NCBI RefSeq assembly: GCF_002093975.1
Contig: NZ_MSZZ01000023.1
Span: forward strand, 1-64,000
DNA: 64,000 nucleotides
Reading direction: 5' to 3'
Origin: Thermoactinospora rubra
GTDB taxonomy: Bacteria > Actinomycetota > Actinomycetes > Streptosporangiales > Streptosporangiaceae
Part shown: one piece after another, positions 47,703 through 56,279 of the stretch
Position numbering within the stretch: the stretch's first letter is position 1
Layout: each line of letters begins with the position of its first letter
Notes under the pieces: generated by a model
The model's input: the letters and a program-made list of their open reading frames with translations, nothing else
Told to the model about the DNA's origin: nothing
The model's database searches: none
Position numbers and translations under genes: made by a program

Positions 47703-48107
47703 GTGACCATCCCGGTCCGCGCGCCCGCCGAGATCGCCGGGCGCAGGGCGATCTGGCTGGCGATCGCGGCGCTCGTCATGGCGTTCATGCTGCCGCCGGC
47801 CGCACTCGTGCTGGCGGTGTTCGCCGTCGTCGCGGGGATCCGCGCGGTGCCGCAGCTCAAGGCCGACGGCAGGCCGGTCGGCACGGCCGTCGCGGGCATC
47901 GCGGTGTCGTCGGTGGCCCTGCTCATCTCGGCCACGGCCTCCGCGCTGCAGCTGTACCTGATGGACGAGTACTCCGCCTACTCCGAGTGCATGAAGGGCG
48001 CCGGCACGGTCTCCTCGCAGGGCGAGTGCTTCGCCGAGTTCCGTAAGGCGACCGAGCGCAAGCTGCCAGAGGGCGTGCTCAGGTTCCTCGGCGAGGGCCA
48101 GCCCTAG
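47703..48107 (+). CDS. DUF4190-like small membrane protein
   Basis: 134 residues from GTG 47703 with a strong AAGGAGG. Two or three hydrophobic segments are visible: AIWLAIAALVMAFMLPPAALVLAVFAVVAG and AVAGIAVSSVALLISATASALQLYL. An acidic, Cys-containing C-terminal part follows (YSECMKGAGTVSSQGECFAEF), whose Cys pair may be oxidised outside the membrane. Function unknown. It is often found in this purN neighbourhood of actinomycetes. Confidence 0.75.
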   Translation: MTIPVRAPAEIAGRRAIWLAIAALVMAFMLPPAALVLAVFAVVAGIRAVPQLKADGRPVGTAVAGIAVSSVALLISATASALQLYLMDEYSAYSECMKGAGTVSSQGECFAEFRKATERKLPEGVLRFLGEGQP

Positions 48108-48133
48108 GCGGAGTGGGTGCCCGGGCAGGGCGA

Positions 48134-48161
48134 AGGCCTCGCCCGTGGATGGACGAGGCCT
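48134..48161. terminator. Terminator between convergent small membrane protein and FG-GAP genes
   Basis: Arms AGGCCTCG (48134-48141) and CGAGGCCT (48154-48161) with a 12-base loop, followed on the plus strand by TGTTCTCTTCCCC. It is modest but well placed, about 30 bp from both gene ends. Confidence 0.55.
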
Positions 48162-48190
48162 CGTGTTCTCTTCCCCTCACTCCACCGTCA

Positions 48191-49765
48191 TCAGTGGAGC
48201 ACGGCGCCGAACTGGCCGCCGGCCTGCGGGAACGCCGGGCGCTGGAAGAGGCGGTGATCGTTCTTGTCCAGCCCGCCGAACCCGATCAGCGGGTTCTTGC
48301 CGAAGACGACGATGACCTGGCCGTGGTCGGCGCCCGTCGCGCCGTCCACGTCCTCGGCCGGGTTCCCGATGCTCAGGTCGGCCTCGTTGTTGTCGTCGTA
48401 GTCCCCGGCGGCCAGCGCCGCCCCGAACCGGTCGCCCTGCTCGCCGGTCGCGCCCACCGAGGCCTGCACGAAGAAGTCCTCGTGGTCGGAGCCGAGCGCG
48501 GGCTGGCCGGGCGACTGCGGGCCGTCGCTCTCGCCGTAGATGGCGTGGACGGCGCCGGCGTTCGACTCGCGCGGCACCCCGATCGCCAGGTCGTCCTGGC
48601 CGTCGCCGTTGTAGTTGCCGGCCGCGAGGGCCTCGCCGAACCGGTCGCCGCTCTCCGCCATGTCGGAAAGACCGCCCGCGCCCTGCCGCCAGAGCTGGTT
48701 GCGGGCCGGCGACAGCCCGGCCGACGTGCCGTACACCACCGCGACCGCGCCCGCGTCGCCGTTCTCGCCCGGCACGCCGATCGCCAGGTCGTCGCTCGAG
48801 CCGCCGTCGAAGCTGCCGACGGCCAGGCTCGCCCCGAAGTCGTCCTCGGCCTCGCGACCGCCGGCCAGCATGTTCTGCCGCCAGAGCTGGTCGTCGCCGA
48901 ACCCCAGGGGGTTGCCGCCGTAGAAGACGTTGACCTCGCCGCCCGGGTCGAGGCTGTTGGCCTGGTTCGCGGGCACCCCGACGGCCACGTCGTCGAAGGC
49001 GTCGTTGTCGAAGTTCCCCATGGCGACGGCCGCGCCGAAGCCGTCCCCGGCCGCGGCCTCCCCCTCGACGAAGGTCTCGTCCTGGTGCAGCCTGCGGACG
49101 CCGTCGAACCGGCTGCTCTCGAAGTGCAGCAGGTCGACCGCGCCGGCGTCCACGACCTGGATGTCCTCGCCGGGCGCGCCGACCGCGAGGTCCGACCCGG
49201 ACCGCCCGACCCGGCCCACCGCCAGCGCCGCGCCCCACCGGTCCCCGGCCTCGACCTCGGCCAGTCCGAGCTGGGCGCCCGCCTGGTTCAGCGTGAGCGC
49301 GGCGTTGACGTTGAGCTGCACCCCCGTGCCGCCCGTCAGGATGTGGACGAGCCCCGAGTCCGTCCGGTTTCCGGCGATCTCGTCGTCGTCCTCGTCGGGC
49401 ACTCCGATCACCAGCTCGGAGCCGGAGCCGAACAGGAAGTCGCCGACCGCGATCGCCGCGCCGAAGTGGTCGCCCGGCTCGGGGTCGCTGCCCAGGTTCC
49501 CCGAGCTCTGGGTGATCGTCTGGAGCCCGCCGGAGCCAGGCCCGTCGTTGCCTCCGTAGAAGATCCGGACCACCCCGGCCTCCTGGACGCCCCCCACGTC
49601 CTCCAGCGGCGAGGCGACGACCAGATCGTCGTATCCGTCGAAGTTGAAGTCGGCGATCGCCCTGCTCGCGAGGGCCTGCGCCGGCCCGGACAGCGTGGCC
49701 GACAGCGACCATGCCAGCATCGCCCCGGCCACGCCGAGCCCGGCTAAGCGTCGATTGAAGATCAT
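48191..49765 (-). CDS. Secreted FG-GAP (integrin alpha-like) seven-bladed beta-propeller
   Basis: 524 residues. A signal peptide (about 1-32) is followed by repeated FG-GAP units: N-terminal half-blade ADFNFDGYDDLVVASP, then six DxFGxxLAxGxxxxDxxDDLAIGxP repeats spaced about 65 residues apart, and a final FGAVLH. The last fragment would complete the first blade. Several calcium-type D-x-D/N-x-D loops are seen (NYNGDGQDD, NFDNDAFDD, DYDDNNEAD). Such proteins bind ligands or glycans at the cell surface; the target is unknown. There is no anchor, so it is likely secreted. Confidence 0.85.
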   Translation of the reverse strand: MIFNRRLAGLGVAGAMLAWSLSATLSGPAQALASRAIADFNFDGYDDLVVASPLEDVGGVQEAGVVRIFYGGNDGPGSGGLQTITQSSGNLGSDPEPGDHFGAAIAVGDFLFGSGSELVIGVPDEDDDEIAGNRTDSGLVHILTGGTGVQLNVNAALTLNQAGAQLGLAEVEAGDRWGAALAVGRVGRSGSDLAVGAPGEDIQVVDAGAVDLLHFESSRFDGVRRLHQDETFVEGEAAAGDGFGAAVAMGNFDNDAFDDVAVGVPANQANSLDPGGEVNVFYGGNPLGFGDDQLWRQNMLAGGREAEDDFGASLAVGSFDGGSSDDLAIGVPGENGDAGAVAVVYGTSAGLSPARNQLWRQGAGGLSDMAESGDRFGEALAAGNYNGDGQDDLAIGVPRESNAGAVHAIYGESDGPQSPGQPALGSDHEDFFVQASVGATGEQGDRFGAALAAGDYDDNNEADLSIGNPAEDVDGATGADHGQVIVVFGKNPLIGFGGLDKNDHRLFQRPAFPQAGGQFGAVLH

Positions 49766-49910
49766 CTGCGGTACCCCTGTTCAGTCCCCCGGGCCCCGCA
49801 CCATTCTCAGCAGAGGGTCCGTCATCGGTTCCGCGTCGTTTTACGGCTCCCGAGCGTGCCCAATGCCCTTGTCCTCCCCGGTTCCGTCCTCCCCGGTTCG
49901 GCGACCCGGC

Positions 49911-50471
49911 CTAGCGCTTGGGCCGGTAGTGCAGCGCGGTGATCCCGCAGTCGAACGGCTGGGCCGAGACGAGGGTGAGGCGGTGGTAGGCGCCGGCGTC
50001 GGGGAACACGGGCATCCCGGCGCCGATCGCCGTCGGGTTGACGAACAGGTAGAGCTCGTCGATCAGGTTCTTGGCGATCAGGCTCGTCACGAGCGTGCCG
50101 CCGCCGTACACGATCAGATCCCCGCCCGGCTGGGCCTTGAGTCGGTTCACGGTCTCCTCCAGGTCGCCGCCGGCCACGACGGCGTTCTTCCAGGGCGACT
50201 CGGTCAGGCTGTTGGAGATGACGACCTTGGGCGTGTTGTTCATCCAGTCGATGGACTCCTGGGTCTCGCCCTCGGGCCCGGACTCCCAGGCCGGGATGAA
50301 GCCTTCGGCGAGCTTGCGGCCCAGCACGATGGTGTCGACCGACTTGCTGAGCGCGTCGATGTAGGTGTTGATGTCGTCGGTCCACGAATGCAGCGCCCAG
50401 TCCAGCTCGCCGTTCGGTCCGGCCATGTAGCCGTCGACGGTGGTCTGGACCTGGAGCTTGAGCTTGCGCAT
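49911..50471 (-). CDS. RibD C-terminal / dihydrofolate reductase-family protein
   Basis: 186 residues from ATG 50471, preceded by GGAAGGA. The DHFR-like fold is shown by KLQVQTTVDGYMAGPNGELDWAL, DTIVLGRKLAEGF, KVVISNSL and the NADPH-binding VYGGGTLVTSLIAKNLIDELYLFVNP. Members reduce various keto or imine substrates and many are uncharacterised; true folate reductase activity is not implied. Upstream of the gene (50472-50600) is a promoter region only. Confidence 0.85.
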   Translation of the reverse strand: MRKLKLQVQTTVDGYMAGPNGELDWALHSWTDDINTYIDALSKSVDTIVLGRKLAEGFIPAWESGPEGETQESIDWMNNTPKVVISNSLTESPWKNAVVAGGDLEETVNRLKAQPGGDLIVYGGGTLVTSLIAKNLIDELYLFVNPTAIGAGMPVFPDAGAYHRLTLVSAQPFDCGITALHYRPKR

Positions 50472-50600
50472 GGGTTCGTCCTTCCGGGTTGTCACTCGGT
50501 CGCTTCGATGACCCCACTGTGGCGGAAGGCCCTTACGATCTCCTTCCCACAGGCTTACGCCCGTCCCCGAGGAGCGCTCCGGCCGGCCGGGCGTCCGCGG

Positions 50601-52202
50601 TCAGTCGCGGTCCCAGGCGTAGGGGTCCATGTAGATCACGTGGCCGCCCCGGTCGTCGGTCTCGTCGACGATGTCCCGCCGCCTGGACTGGGCGCGCACC
50701 TCCGCGGCGGCCGAGGCGTGCTCGTCCATCCAGTCGTCGCGGATGACCGGGATGGGCTGCGTGTCGGCCTCCGTCGCGTCCAGCCAGTGTCCCGGCAGCG
50801 GCCGGGAGTCCGTCTCGGCCAGGCCCACCTTGCCGGCCATCCTCGCCAGCACGCCCAGACCGGCCGCGCCGACCCTGCGCACCCGGCCCGGCGGCCGTCC
50901 GGCCTTGCGGTTGAGCAGCAGCCAGTTGGCCAGCCCGGCGGAGATGCCCGCCGCCACGCCCACCTCCAGGGCGACCGACAGCACGACTTCCCAGGGCGAC
51001 GGCCCCACGACCGCCAGCCTGCCGCCCCGCAGCGGGCCACCCGACAGCGCCGCCAGCGCCCCCGCCGCCAGCCCCGTCGTCACGCCCGTGGCCAGCCCCC
51101 ACAGCGGCGCGCCCTCGTACGACGGCGACGGCGCGATCCGCACCAAGACCACCCCAGCCACCGCCCCGGCCGCGAACGGCAGGGCGATCACGGCCATCGC
51201 CCACGCGGGCGCGGGGCCGCTGTCCGGAAGCGCGCCGAGGATCGGCAGGATCGGCACGGCGTGGAGGTCCACCCCCGTGGGCGCGACGAGCGTGTCGGAG
51301 CCGACCGCGAACCCGGGCCCCGCGATGTAGGCGCTCGCCCAGATCACGGCGTTCGCCAGATACAGCAGCTGGACCAGCAGCAGCAGCGCCCCGCCCACCA
51401 GGCCGGGCGACAGCGCCTGCGTCAGGTCCCTGACCTGGCCGAAGTTGACCGCGACGGCCGCGAGCACGACGAGCAGCCCGGCGGCCAGCAGCAGGGCCGT
51501 GGCCACCGCCGTGCCGGCCGTCACCGCGCGCACCCGCTCGGGCAGCAGCATGAGCATCGACCGGAAAGGCCCGATGGTCCGCGCCGTGGCCAGCACCCCG
51601 CACACGAACGCGAGCGTGAAGTGGCTCAGCAGCGCCTCGCCGATGAACGGCTGGGTGACGTCGTTGCGCGCCACGAGCGCGATGAGCCCGGCCAGCAGCG
51701 AGTACGGCGCGGCCAGCGACACCCCGGCCTGCGCGACGAGCACCAGCTGCGCCCTGCGGCGGAGCGTCGCCTGCCGGCGCGGGCTGTTCTTCGGCAGCCT
51801 CGCCGGCAGCCGCACCCGCAGGTCGGCGTCCCGCGCCATCCACCGGCCGGCCCTGTAGAGCAGCAAGGCGGGAAGGGCCATCAGGCCGAGCGGCAACAGC
51901 CCCACCCGCCCGCCGGGAATCGCGAACCCGGTGTGGTGCGCGGCCAGCCACACCTGCGCGGCCGTCCGGAACACCCCCGGCAGCCCGGAGCCGAGCGTGC
52001 CCTTGGGCGCCGCGATCCACCCGATCAGCGTCAGGGTCGTGAGCGCGGCCAGCCCGACGCCGAGCGTCATCGCGGCGGCGAGCATCCCTGACACGGGAAG
52101 CGGCCGCCGGCTCTCGTCATCGTCGCCCGTGATCCCGGGAATCCTGGCGAGCACTGTTCGGGGGGCCGTCCGTAGCTGGTCGAGAAGGGTCGGGGCCGTC
52201 AC
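50601..52202 (-). CDS. DUF6350-family polytopic membrane protein
   Basis: About 533 residues (GTG 52202; TTG 52232 is an upstream option). Roughly ten to twelve hydrophobic helices from residue 40 to 430, starting SGMLAAAMTLGVGLAALTTLTLIGWIA, then a hydrophilic C-terminal tail (residues 450-533) ending HVIYMDPYAWDRD. In actinomycetes this family sits between sucCD and purN-purH, exactly as here, although other genes are inserted. Its function is not established; links to cell division have been proposed. Confidence 0.85.
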   Translation of the reverse strand: MTAPTLLDQLRTAPRTVLARIPGITGDDDESRRPLPVSGMLAAAMTLGVGLAALTTLTLIGWIAAPKGTLGSGLPGVFRTAAQVWLAAHHTGFAIPGGRVGLLPLGLMALPALLLYRAGRWMARDADLRVRLPARLPKNSPRRQATLRRRAQLVLVAQAGVSLAAPYSLLAGLIALVARNDVTQPFIGEALLSHFTLAFVCGVLATARTIGPFRSMLMLLPERVRAVTAGTAVATALLLAAGLLVVLAAVAVNFGQVRDLTQALSPGLVGGALLLLVQLLYLANAVIWASAYIAGPGFAVGSDTLVAPTGVDLHAVPILPILGALPDSGPAPAWAMAVIALPFAAGAVAGVVLVRIAPSPSYEGAPLWGLATGVTTGLAAGALAALSGGPLRGGRLAVVGPSPWEVVLSVALEVGVAAGISAGLANWLLLNRKAGRPPGRVRRVGAAGLGVLARMAGKVGLAETDSRPLPGHWLDATEADTQPIPVIRDDWMDEHASAAAEVRAQSRRRDIVDETDDRGGHVIYMDPYAWDRD

Positions 52203-52652
52203 AGTCTTCGATGTTCTCAAGTTTTCCGTCAAGAACCCGTGCCGACACCCCGTCCCCGCCTATTCTCCCGGCTTTCCGCAGCCATCGGGCCTCTCGTGGG
52301 TGGGAACCGCCGGGCGTGTCGCTGCGCGCCCGCGGTGCGGGCTCGGGGCTGCGGCGACGCGCCGCGAACGCGCTCACGCCCCACACTCCCCCGCCGCCTC
52401 CCCGGCGCCCCCGCTGTCTTCCCGGCGCCCCCGCGCCACCTTCCCGGCACCCCCGCGCCACCTTGCCGACACTCTCCCGCCCTCTTCCCCGCCCTCTCCC
52501 GCGCCGGGTCGGCGGGAAGGGGTACGGCGGAGCCCGGCGCAACGAGGACGGCGCCCAGGGTGGGAACCACGGCGATCGCCCAAGAAGACGCCGTAACGGC
52601 GGCCGACCACGCACACCCGGTGAGCGTCACCCTGGACAGGGCCCAGCCCCGT
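52203..52652. other. 450-bp intergenic region with C-rich 22-bp repeats
   Basis: Between DUF6350 and the tandem hairpin array. It holds about four degenerate 22-bp units of the type CTTCCCGGCGCCCCCGC at 52396-52483, C-rich on the plus strand. The unit length is not a multiple of three, and the frames crossing it are Arg/Pro/Ala-rich shadows, so I see no gene. The DUF6350 promoter should lie near 52210-52300. Confidence 0.5.
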
Positions 52653-52895
52653 GCGGCGGGTGGGCGAAATCCGGCCCCGCCGTACAGGAAAGAAGACAAA
52701 CGCGGCGGGTGGGCGAAACCCGGCCCCGCCGTACAGGAAAGAAGACAAACGCGGCGGGTGGGCGAAACCCGGCCCCGCCGTACAGGAAAGAAGACAAACG
52801 CGGCGGGTGGGCAAAATCCGGCTTCGCCGTACAGGAAAGAAGACAAACGCGGCAGGTGGGCGAAACCCGGCTCCGCCGTACAGGAGGAAAGAAAA
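52653..52895 (-). repeat. Five tandem 49-bp hairpin units (terminator-like array) after sucCD
   Basis: Units start at 52653, 52702, 52751, 52800 and 52849; the middle three differ at few bases and the fifth is degenerate at its outer end. Each contains arms CGGCGGG and CCCGCCG, an inner GGG-CGAAA-CCC stem, and the linker TACAGGAAAGAAGACAAAC. Read on the minus strand, the direction of sucCD, every hairpin is followed by GTTTGTCTTCTTTCC, the form of an intrinsic terminator. A 49-bp period rules out a coding repeat. Confidence 0.9.
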
Positions 52896-52923
52896 GAGAG
52901 GCCCCGTGTGGACGGGACCTCTC
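52896..52923 (-). terminator. Primary intrinsic terminator of sucCD
   Basis: On the minus strand GAGAGGTCCCGT-CCAC-ACGGGGCCTCTC is followed by TTTTCTTTCC. It lies 14 bp after the sucD stop. The tandem 49-bp hairpin array starts immediately beyond it. Confidence 0.9.
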
Positions 52924-52937
52924 AAGGAGAGTAGGAG

Positions 52938-53813
52938 TCAGCGGGACTGCATGATCTCCCGCATCAGGCGCGCCGTCTCCGACGGCGTCTTGCCGACGCG
53001 GACGCCCACCTTCTCCAGCGCCTCCTTCTTCGCCTGCGCCGTGCCCGCCGACCCGGATACGATCGCGCCCGCGTGCCCCATGGTCTTGCCCTCCGGGGCC
53101 GTGAAGCCCGCGACGTAGGCGACCACCGGCTTGGTGACGTGCTGCTCGATGTAGGCCGCGGCCCGCTCCTCGGCGTCGCCGCCGATCTCGCCGATCATCA
53201 CGATCGCGTCGGTGCCCGGGTCCGCCTGGAACGCCTCCAGCGCGTCGATGTGCGTGGTCCCGATGACCGGGTCGCCGCCGATGCCGACGCAGGTGGAGAA
53301 GCCGAGGTCACGCAGCTCGTACATGAGCTGGTAGGTCAGCGTGCCGGACTTGGACACCAGGCCGATACGCCCGGCCGTGGTGATGTCCGCCGGGATGATG
53401 CCCGCGTTGGACGCGCCGGGCGACGCGATGCCCGGGCAGTTGGGGCCGATGATGCGGGTCTTGTTGCCCTTGGCGACGCAGTACGCCCAGAACTCGGTCG
53501 TGTCGTGCACCGGGACGCCCTCGGTGATCACCACGCAGAGCGGGATCTCGGCGTCGATGGCCTCCTTGACGGCGTCCTTGGTGAACGCCGGGGGCACGAA
53601 GACGACGGACACGTCCGCGCCGGTCTTGTCCATGGCCTCCTTGACCGTGCCGAACACCGGCAGGTCGAGGTGGGTGGTGCCGGCCTTGCGGGCGTTGACG
53701 CCGCCGACGACCTTGGCCCCGGAGGCCAGCATGCGCTTGGCGTGCTTGGTTCCCTCCGAGCCGGTCATGCCCTGAACGATGATCTTGCTGTTTTCGGTCA
53801 GCCAGATAGCCAT
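52938..53813 (-). CDS. sucD: Succinyl-CoA ligase alpha subunit
   Basis: 291 residues. With SucC it makes succinate plus nucleoside triphosphate from succinyl-CoA in the TCA cycle. CoA-binding [36 protein letters not shown], and the phosphorylated His in the C-terminal [18 protein letters not shown] are all present. It lies 3 bp after sucC and is followed by a terminator and a tandem hairpin array. Confidence 0.96.
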   Translation of the reverse strand: MAIWLTENSKIIVQGMTGSEGTKHAKRMLASGAKVVGGVNARKAGTTHLDLPVFGTVKEAMDKTGADVSVVFVPPAFTKDAVKEAIDAEIPLCVVITEGVPVHDTTEFWAYCVAKGNKTRIIGPNCPGIASPGASNAGIIPADITTAGRIGLVSKSGTLTYQLMYELRDLGFSTCVGIGGDPVIGTTHIDALEAFQADPGTDAIVMIGEIGGDAEERAAAYIEQHVTKPVVAYVAGFTAPEGKTMGHAGAIVSGSAGTAQAKKEALEKVGVRVGKTPSETARLMREIMQSR

Positions 53814-53816
53814 GTG

Positions 53817-54998
53817 TCACGCACCTACCGCGGCGAGCTCGGCGGCCCGCTTGGCCGCGTCGTCCATCGTGTCAACCAGCTCGACCCTGGGCAGGTTCGC
53901 GTCGGCGAGGATCTGCCGCCCGAGCTGGGCGTTGTTGCCGTCGAGGCGGACCACCAGCGGGTGGGTGACCTCCTCGCCACGGCTCTCCAGCAGCTTGAAC
54001 GCCGACACGATGCCGTTGGCCACCGCGTCGCAGGCGGTGATGCCGCCGAAGACGTTCACGAAGATCGACTTCACGCTCGGGTCGGACATGATGATCTCCA
54101 GGCCCGCGGCCATGACCTCGGCGCTCGCGCCGCCGCCGATGTCGAGGAAGTTCGCGGGCCGGGGCTTGCCGGGGAAGGACTCGCCGGCGTAGGCGACGAC
54201 GTCGAGCGTGGACATGACCAGGCCCGCGCCGTTGCCGATGATGCCGACGCTGCCGTCGAGCTTGACGTAGTTGAGGTCCTTCTCCTTGGCGCGGGCCTCC
54301 AGCGGGTCCTCGGCCGCCTTGTCGGCGAACTTCTCGTGGTCCTGCTGGCGGAACTCGGCGTTGTCGTCGAGGGTGACCTTGCCGTCGAGCGCCTTCACCT
54401 CGCCGTCGGTGGTGAGGATCATGGGGTTGACCTCGACCAGCGTGGCATCCTCGTCGACGAAGACGCACCACAGCTTCTCGATCAGCTCGGCGGCGCCGTC
54501 GAGGGCCTTCTCGGGCAGCTGCCCGGCAGCGGCGATCTCACGGGCCTTGGCGCGGTCGACGCCGGTCAGCGGAGAGACCGGCACCTTGGCGACCTTCTCG
54601 GGGGTGTTGTGGGCGACCTCTTCGATGTCCATGCCGCCCGCGGCCGAGCAGATCGCGAGGAAGGTACGGTTGGCCCGGTCGAGCAGGAAGGAGAAGTAGT
54701 ACTCCTCCGCGATCGAGCTGGCCTCCTCCACGAGCACCTTGCGGACCGTGTGGCCCTTGATGTCCATTCCCAGGATGTCGGTGGCCTTCTTGACGGCGTC
54801 GTCGGCGTCGTCGGCGACCTTGACGCCGCCCGCCTTGCCCCGGCCGCCGGTCTTGACCTGGGCCTTGACCACCACGCGGCCGGTCAGCTGCTCGGCCGCC
54901 GCTCGCACCTCCTCCACGGTGTGCGCGACGATGCCGCGCGGCACCGGGATGCCGTAATCCGCGAAGAGCTCCTTCGCCTGATGTTCGAACAGGTCCAC
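53817..54998 (-). CDS. sucC: Succinyl-CoA ligase beta subunit
   Basis: 393 residues from GTG 54998 with AAGGA upstream. ATP-grasp domain: [54 protein letters not shown], and [19 protein letters not shown] with the metal ligands. The CoA-ligase part at the C-terminus has [18 protein letters not shown] and [14 protein letters not shown]. It is the first gene of the sucC-sucD operon. Confidence 0.96.
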   Translation of the reverse strand: MDLFEHQAKELFADYGIPVPRGIVAHTVEEVRAAAEQLTGRVVVKAQVKTGGRGKAGGVKVADDADDAVKKATDILGMDIKGHTVRKVLVEEASSIAEEYYFSFLLDRANRTFLAICSAAGGMDIEEVAHNTPEKVAKVPVSPLTGVDRAKAREIAAAGQLPEKALDGAAELIEKLWCVFVDEDATLVEVNPMILTTDGEVKALDGKVTLDDNAEFRQQDHEKFADKAAEDPLEARAKEKDLNYVKLDGSVGIIGNGAGLVMSTLDVVAYAGESFPGKPRPANFLDIGGGASAEVMAAGLEIIMSDPSVKSIFVNVFGGITACDAVANGIVSAFKLLESRGEEVTHPLVVRLDGNNAQLGRQILADANLPRVELVDTMDDAAKRAAELAAVGA

Positions 54999-55320
54999 GA
55001 GGGTCCGTCCTTGTTCCTCTGGTCGCTCACCCTCGGCTCGGCGGCGTCGGGTTCACTTCCTGCTAGTCCGACTGATGTTCGACGGCCCGGCCCACCCCGC
55101 GCACCGGGCGTTTCCGCCAGTGAAGCCTAGCCTTTGTCAAGACCCCACCTGCTCACCGGGGCGGAGATATTCCACGATGTGACGCTGATCTCACTTCGTG
55201 GACGGGGCCGGTTGCACGAGACCTTCACAAAGGTCTCGTATTAGCTCCTGCATGCCGAGATCGTTTCGTGATCCGCATCCTGCAGGATCGTCGTCCCCCT
55301 CCAATCACTCAAGGATGACG
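54999..55320. other. Intergenic region between sucC and the first duplicated secreted protein
   Basis: 322 bp with the divergent promoters. It contains a perfect hairpin, ACGAGACCTT-CACA-AAGGTCTCGT (55216-55239), about 80 bp before the next gene, with no T-run on either strand. The last 75 bp (CCGAGATCG..., ...AAGGATGACG) resemble the leader of the second copy of the duplicated gene at 56205-56279. Confidence 0.5.
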
Positions 55321-56163
55321 ATGAAGCGAATTCTCGTCGGCGTCGCCGTCACGGTCGCCGCCACCCTCCTCACGGCCGGGCCCGCCCAGGCCACCGCCCC
55401 GGCCGACCCGGCGAAGGCGCTCGCCAAGGTCCAGACCGCGGGCAAGGGCGTGTCGTTCACCGAGCGGGTCACCTTCGTGGAAGGACGCACCCGCGAAGTC
55501 ATGCTGCGGCGCGAAGGAACGCTGGCGTTCAAGAAGGGCGGCATCGCCGCCTCCGACATCACCGCCAAGTTCAACATCAAGAGCAGCGACATCCCGGAGG
55601 ACGCCCCCGACCTGCTCAAGGGTCTGGCGACGCCCGAGCGGACCATTCGCGTCGGGTCGACGGCGTACATCTCGGGCGGCATGATCGGCACGGTCCTGCC
55701 CCAGGACAAGAGCTGGGTCAAGATCCCCGACGGGCCCGCGGGCGGGTTCTTCGGCATCGCGGCTCAGCCCATCAACGCGGCCGAGCCCGCCACGCTCAAG
55801 ACGCTGCTCAAGACCGGCACCAAGACCGCCTCGGGCTACCAGGGCAAGATCACCCTCGGCCAGCTGTACAAGGCGTCGGCGTGGACCCGCGCCTCGCTGT
55901 CGTCCAAGCCGGACAGCAAGGAGGCGAAGTCGGTGCTCACCTGGAAGCTCGCGTTCGACTCGCGTGGCCTTCCCGCGCGCCTGGTCAGCCAGCGGACCGA
56001 CGGCAAGACGACGTTCGTCTACGACACGCGCTACACCGGCTGGGGCGCCACGGTGAAGATCACCGCTCCTCCGGCCGACCAGGTGGCGCGTCCCGAGGAG
56101 CTCGACGAGGACATCGACGAGCTGCCGACCCCGTTCCAGGGTCACGTCACCATCACCAACTGA
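55321..56163 (+). CDS. Secreted protein, copy 1 of a tandem duplication
   Basis: 280 residues from ATG 55321 with AAGGA five bases upstream. A signal peptide (RILVGVAVTVAATLLTAGPAQA) ends at about 22; there is no lipobox Cys. The mature part is rich in beta-strand text: GKGVSFTERVTFVEGRTREV, RTIRVGSTAYISGGM, DKSWVKIPDGPAGGFFG, and the ending YTGWGATVKITAPPADQV. The last motif recalls LolA/LppX-like lipid-binding lipoproteins, but the match is not strong enough to name the family. It is about 70 percent identical to the next gene by eye. Confidence 0.8.
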   Translation: MKRILVGVAVTVAATLLTAGPAQATAPADPAKALAKVQTAGKGVSFTERVTFVEGRTREVMLRREGTLAFKKGGIAASDITAKFNIKSSDIPEDAPDLLKGLATPERTIRVGSTAYISGGMIGTVLPQDKSWVKIPDGPAGGFFGIAAQPINAAEPATLKTLLKTGTKTASGYQGKITLGQLYKASAWTRASLSSKPDSKEAKSVLTWKLAFDSRGLPARLVSQRTDGKTTFVYDTRYTGWGATVKITAPPADQVARPEELDEDIDELPTPFQGHVTITN

Positions 56164-56174
56164 CGCGCCATGCG

Positions 56175-56205
56175 GGAGGGCGGCGCCGCGTCGGCGCCGC
56201 CCTCC
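56175..56205 (+). terminator. Intrinsic terminator after copy 1
   Basis: Perfect 14-bp arms GGAGGGCGGCGCCG and CGGCGCCGCCCTCC around CGT, 11 bp after the stop. The T-run is poor (TGTCGTGTCTCC), but the stem is strong. It isolates copy 1 from copy 2. Confidence 0.7.
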
Positions 56206-56279
56206 TGTCGTGTCTCCGAGACCTCTCCGTGATCCGGGCCCTGCATGATCGTGGCCCCCTTCGTTGTTCAAGGATCACG

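Noticed and set aside
52653-52895. The regular 49-bp repeats look at first like a CRISPR array
   Set aside because: The whole unit, including the linker, is repeated. There are no unique spacers, and no cas genes are nearby.
52230-52950. Long open frames crossing the C-rich and 49-bp repeats on both strands
   Set aside because: They are Arg/Pro/Ala-rich, shift frame with every 49-bp unit and lack ribosome sites. They arise from high GC and repetition.
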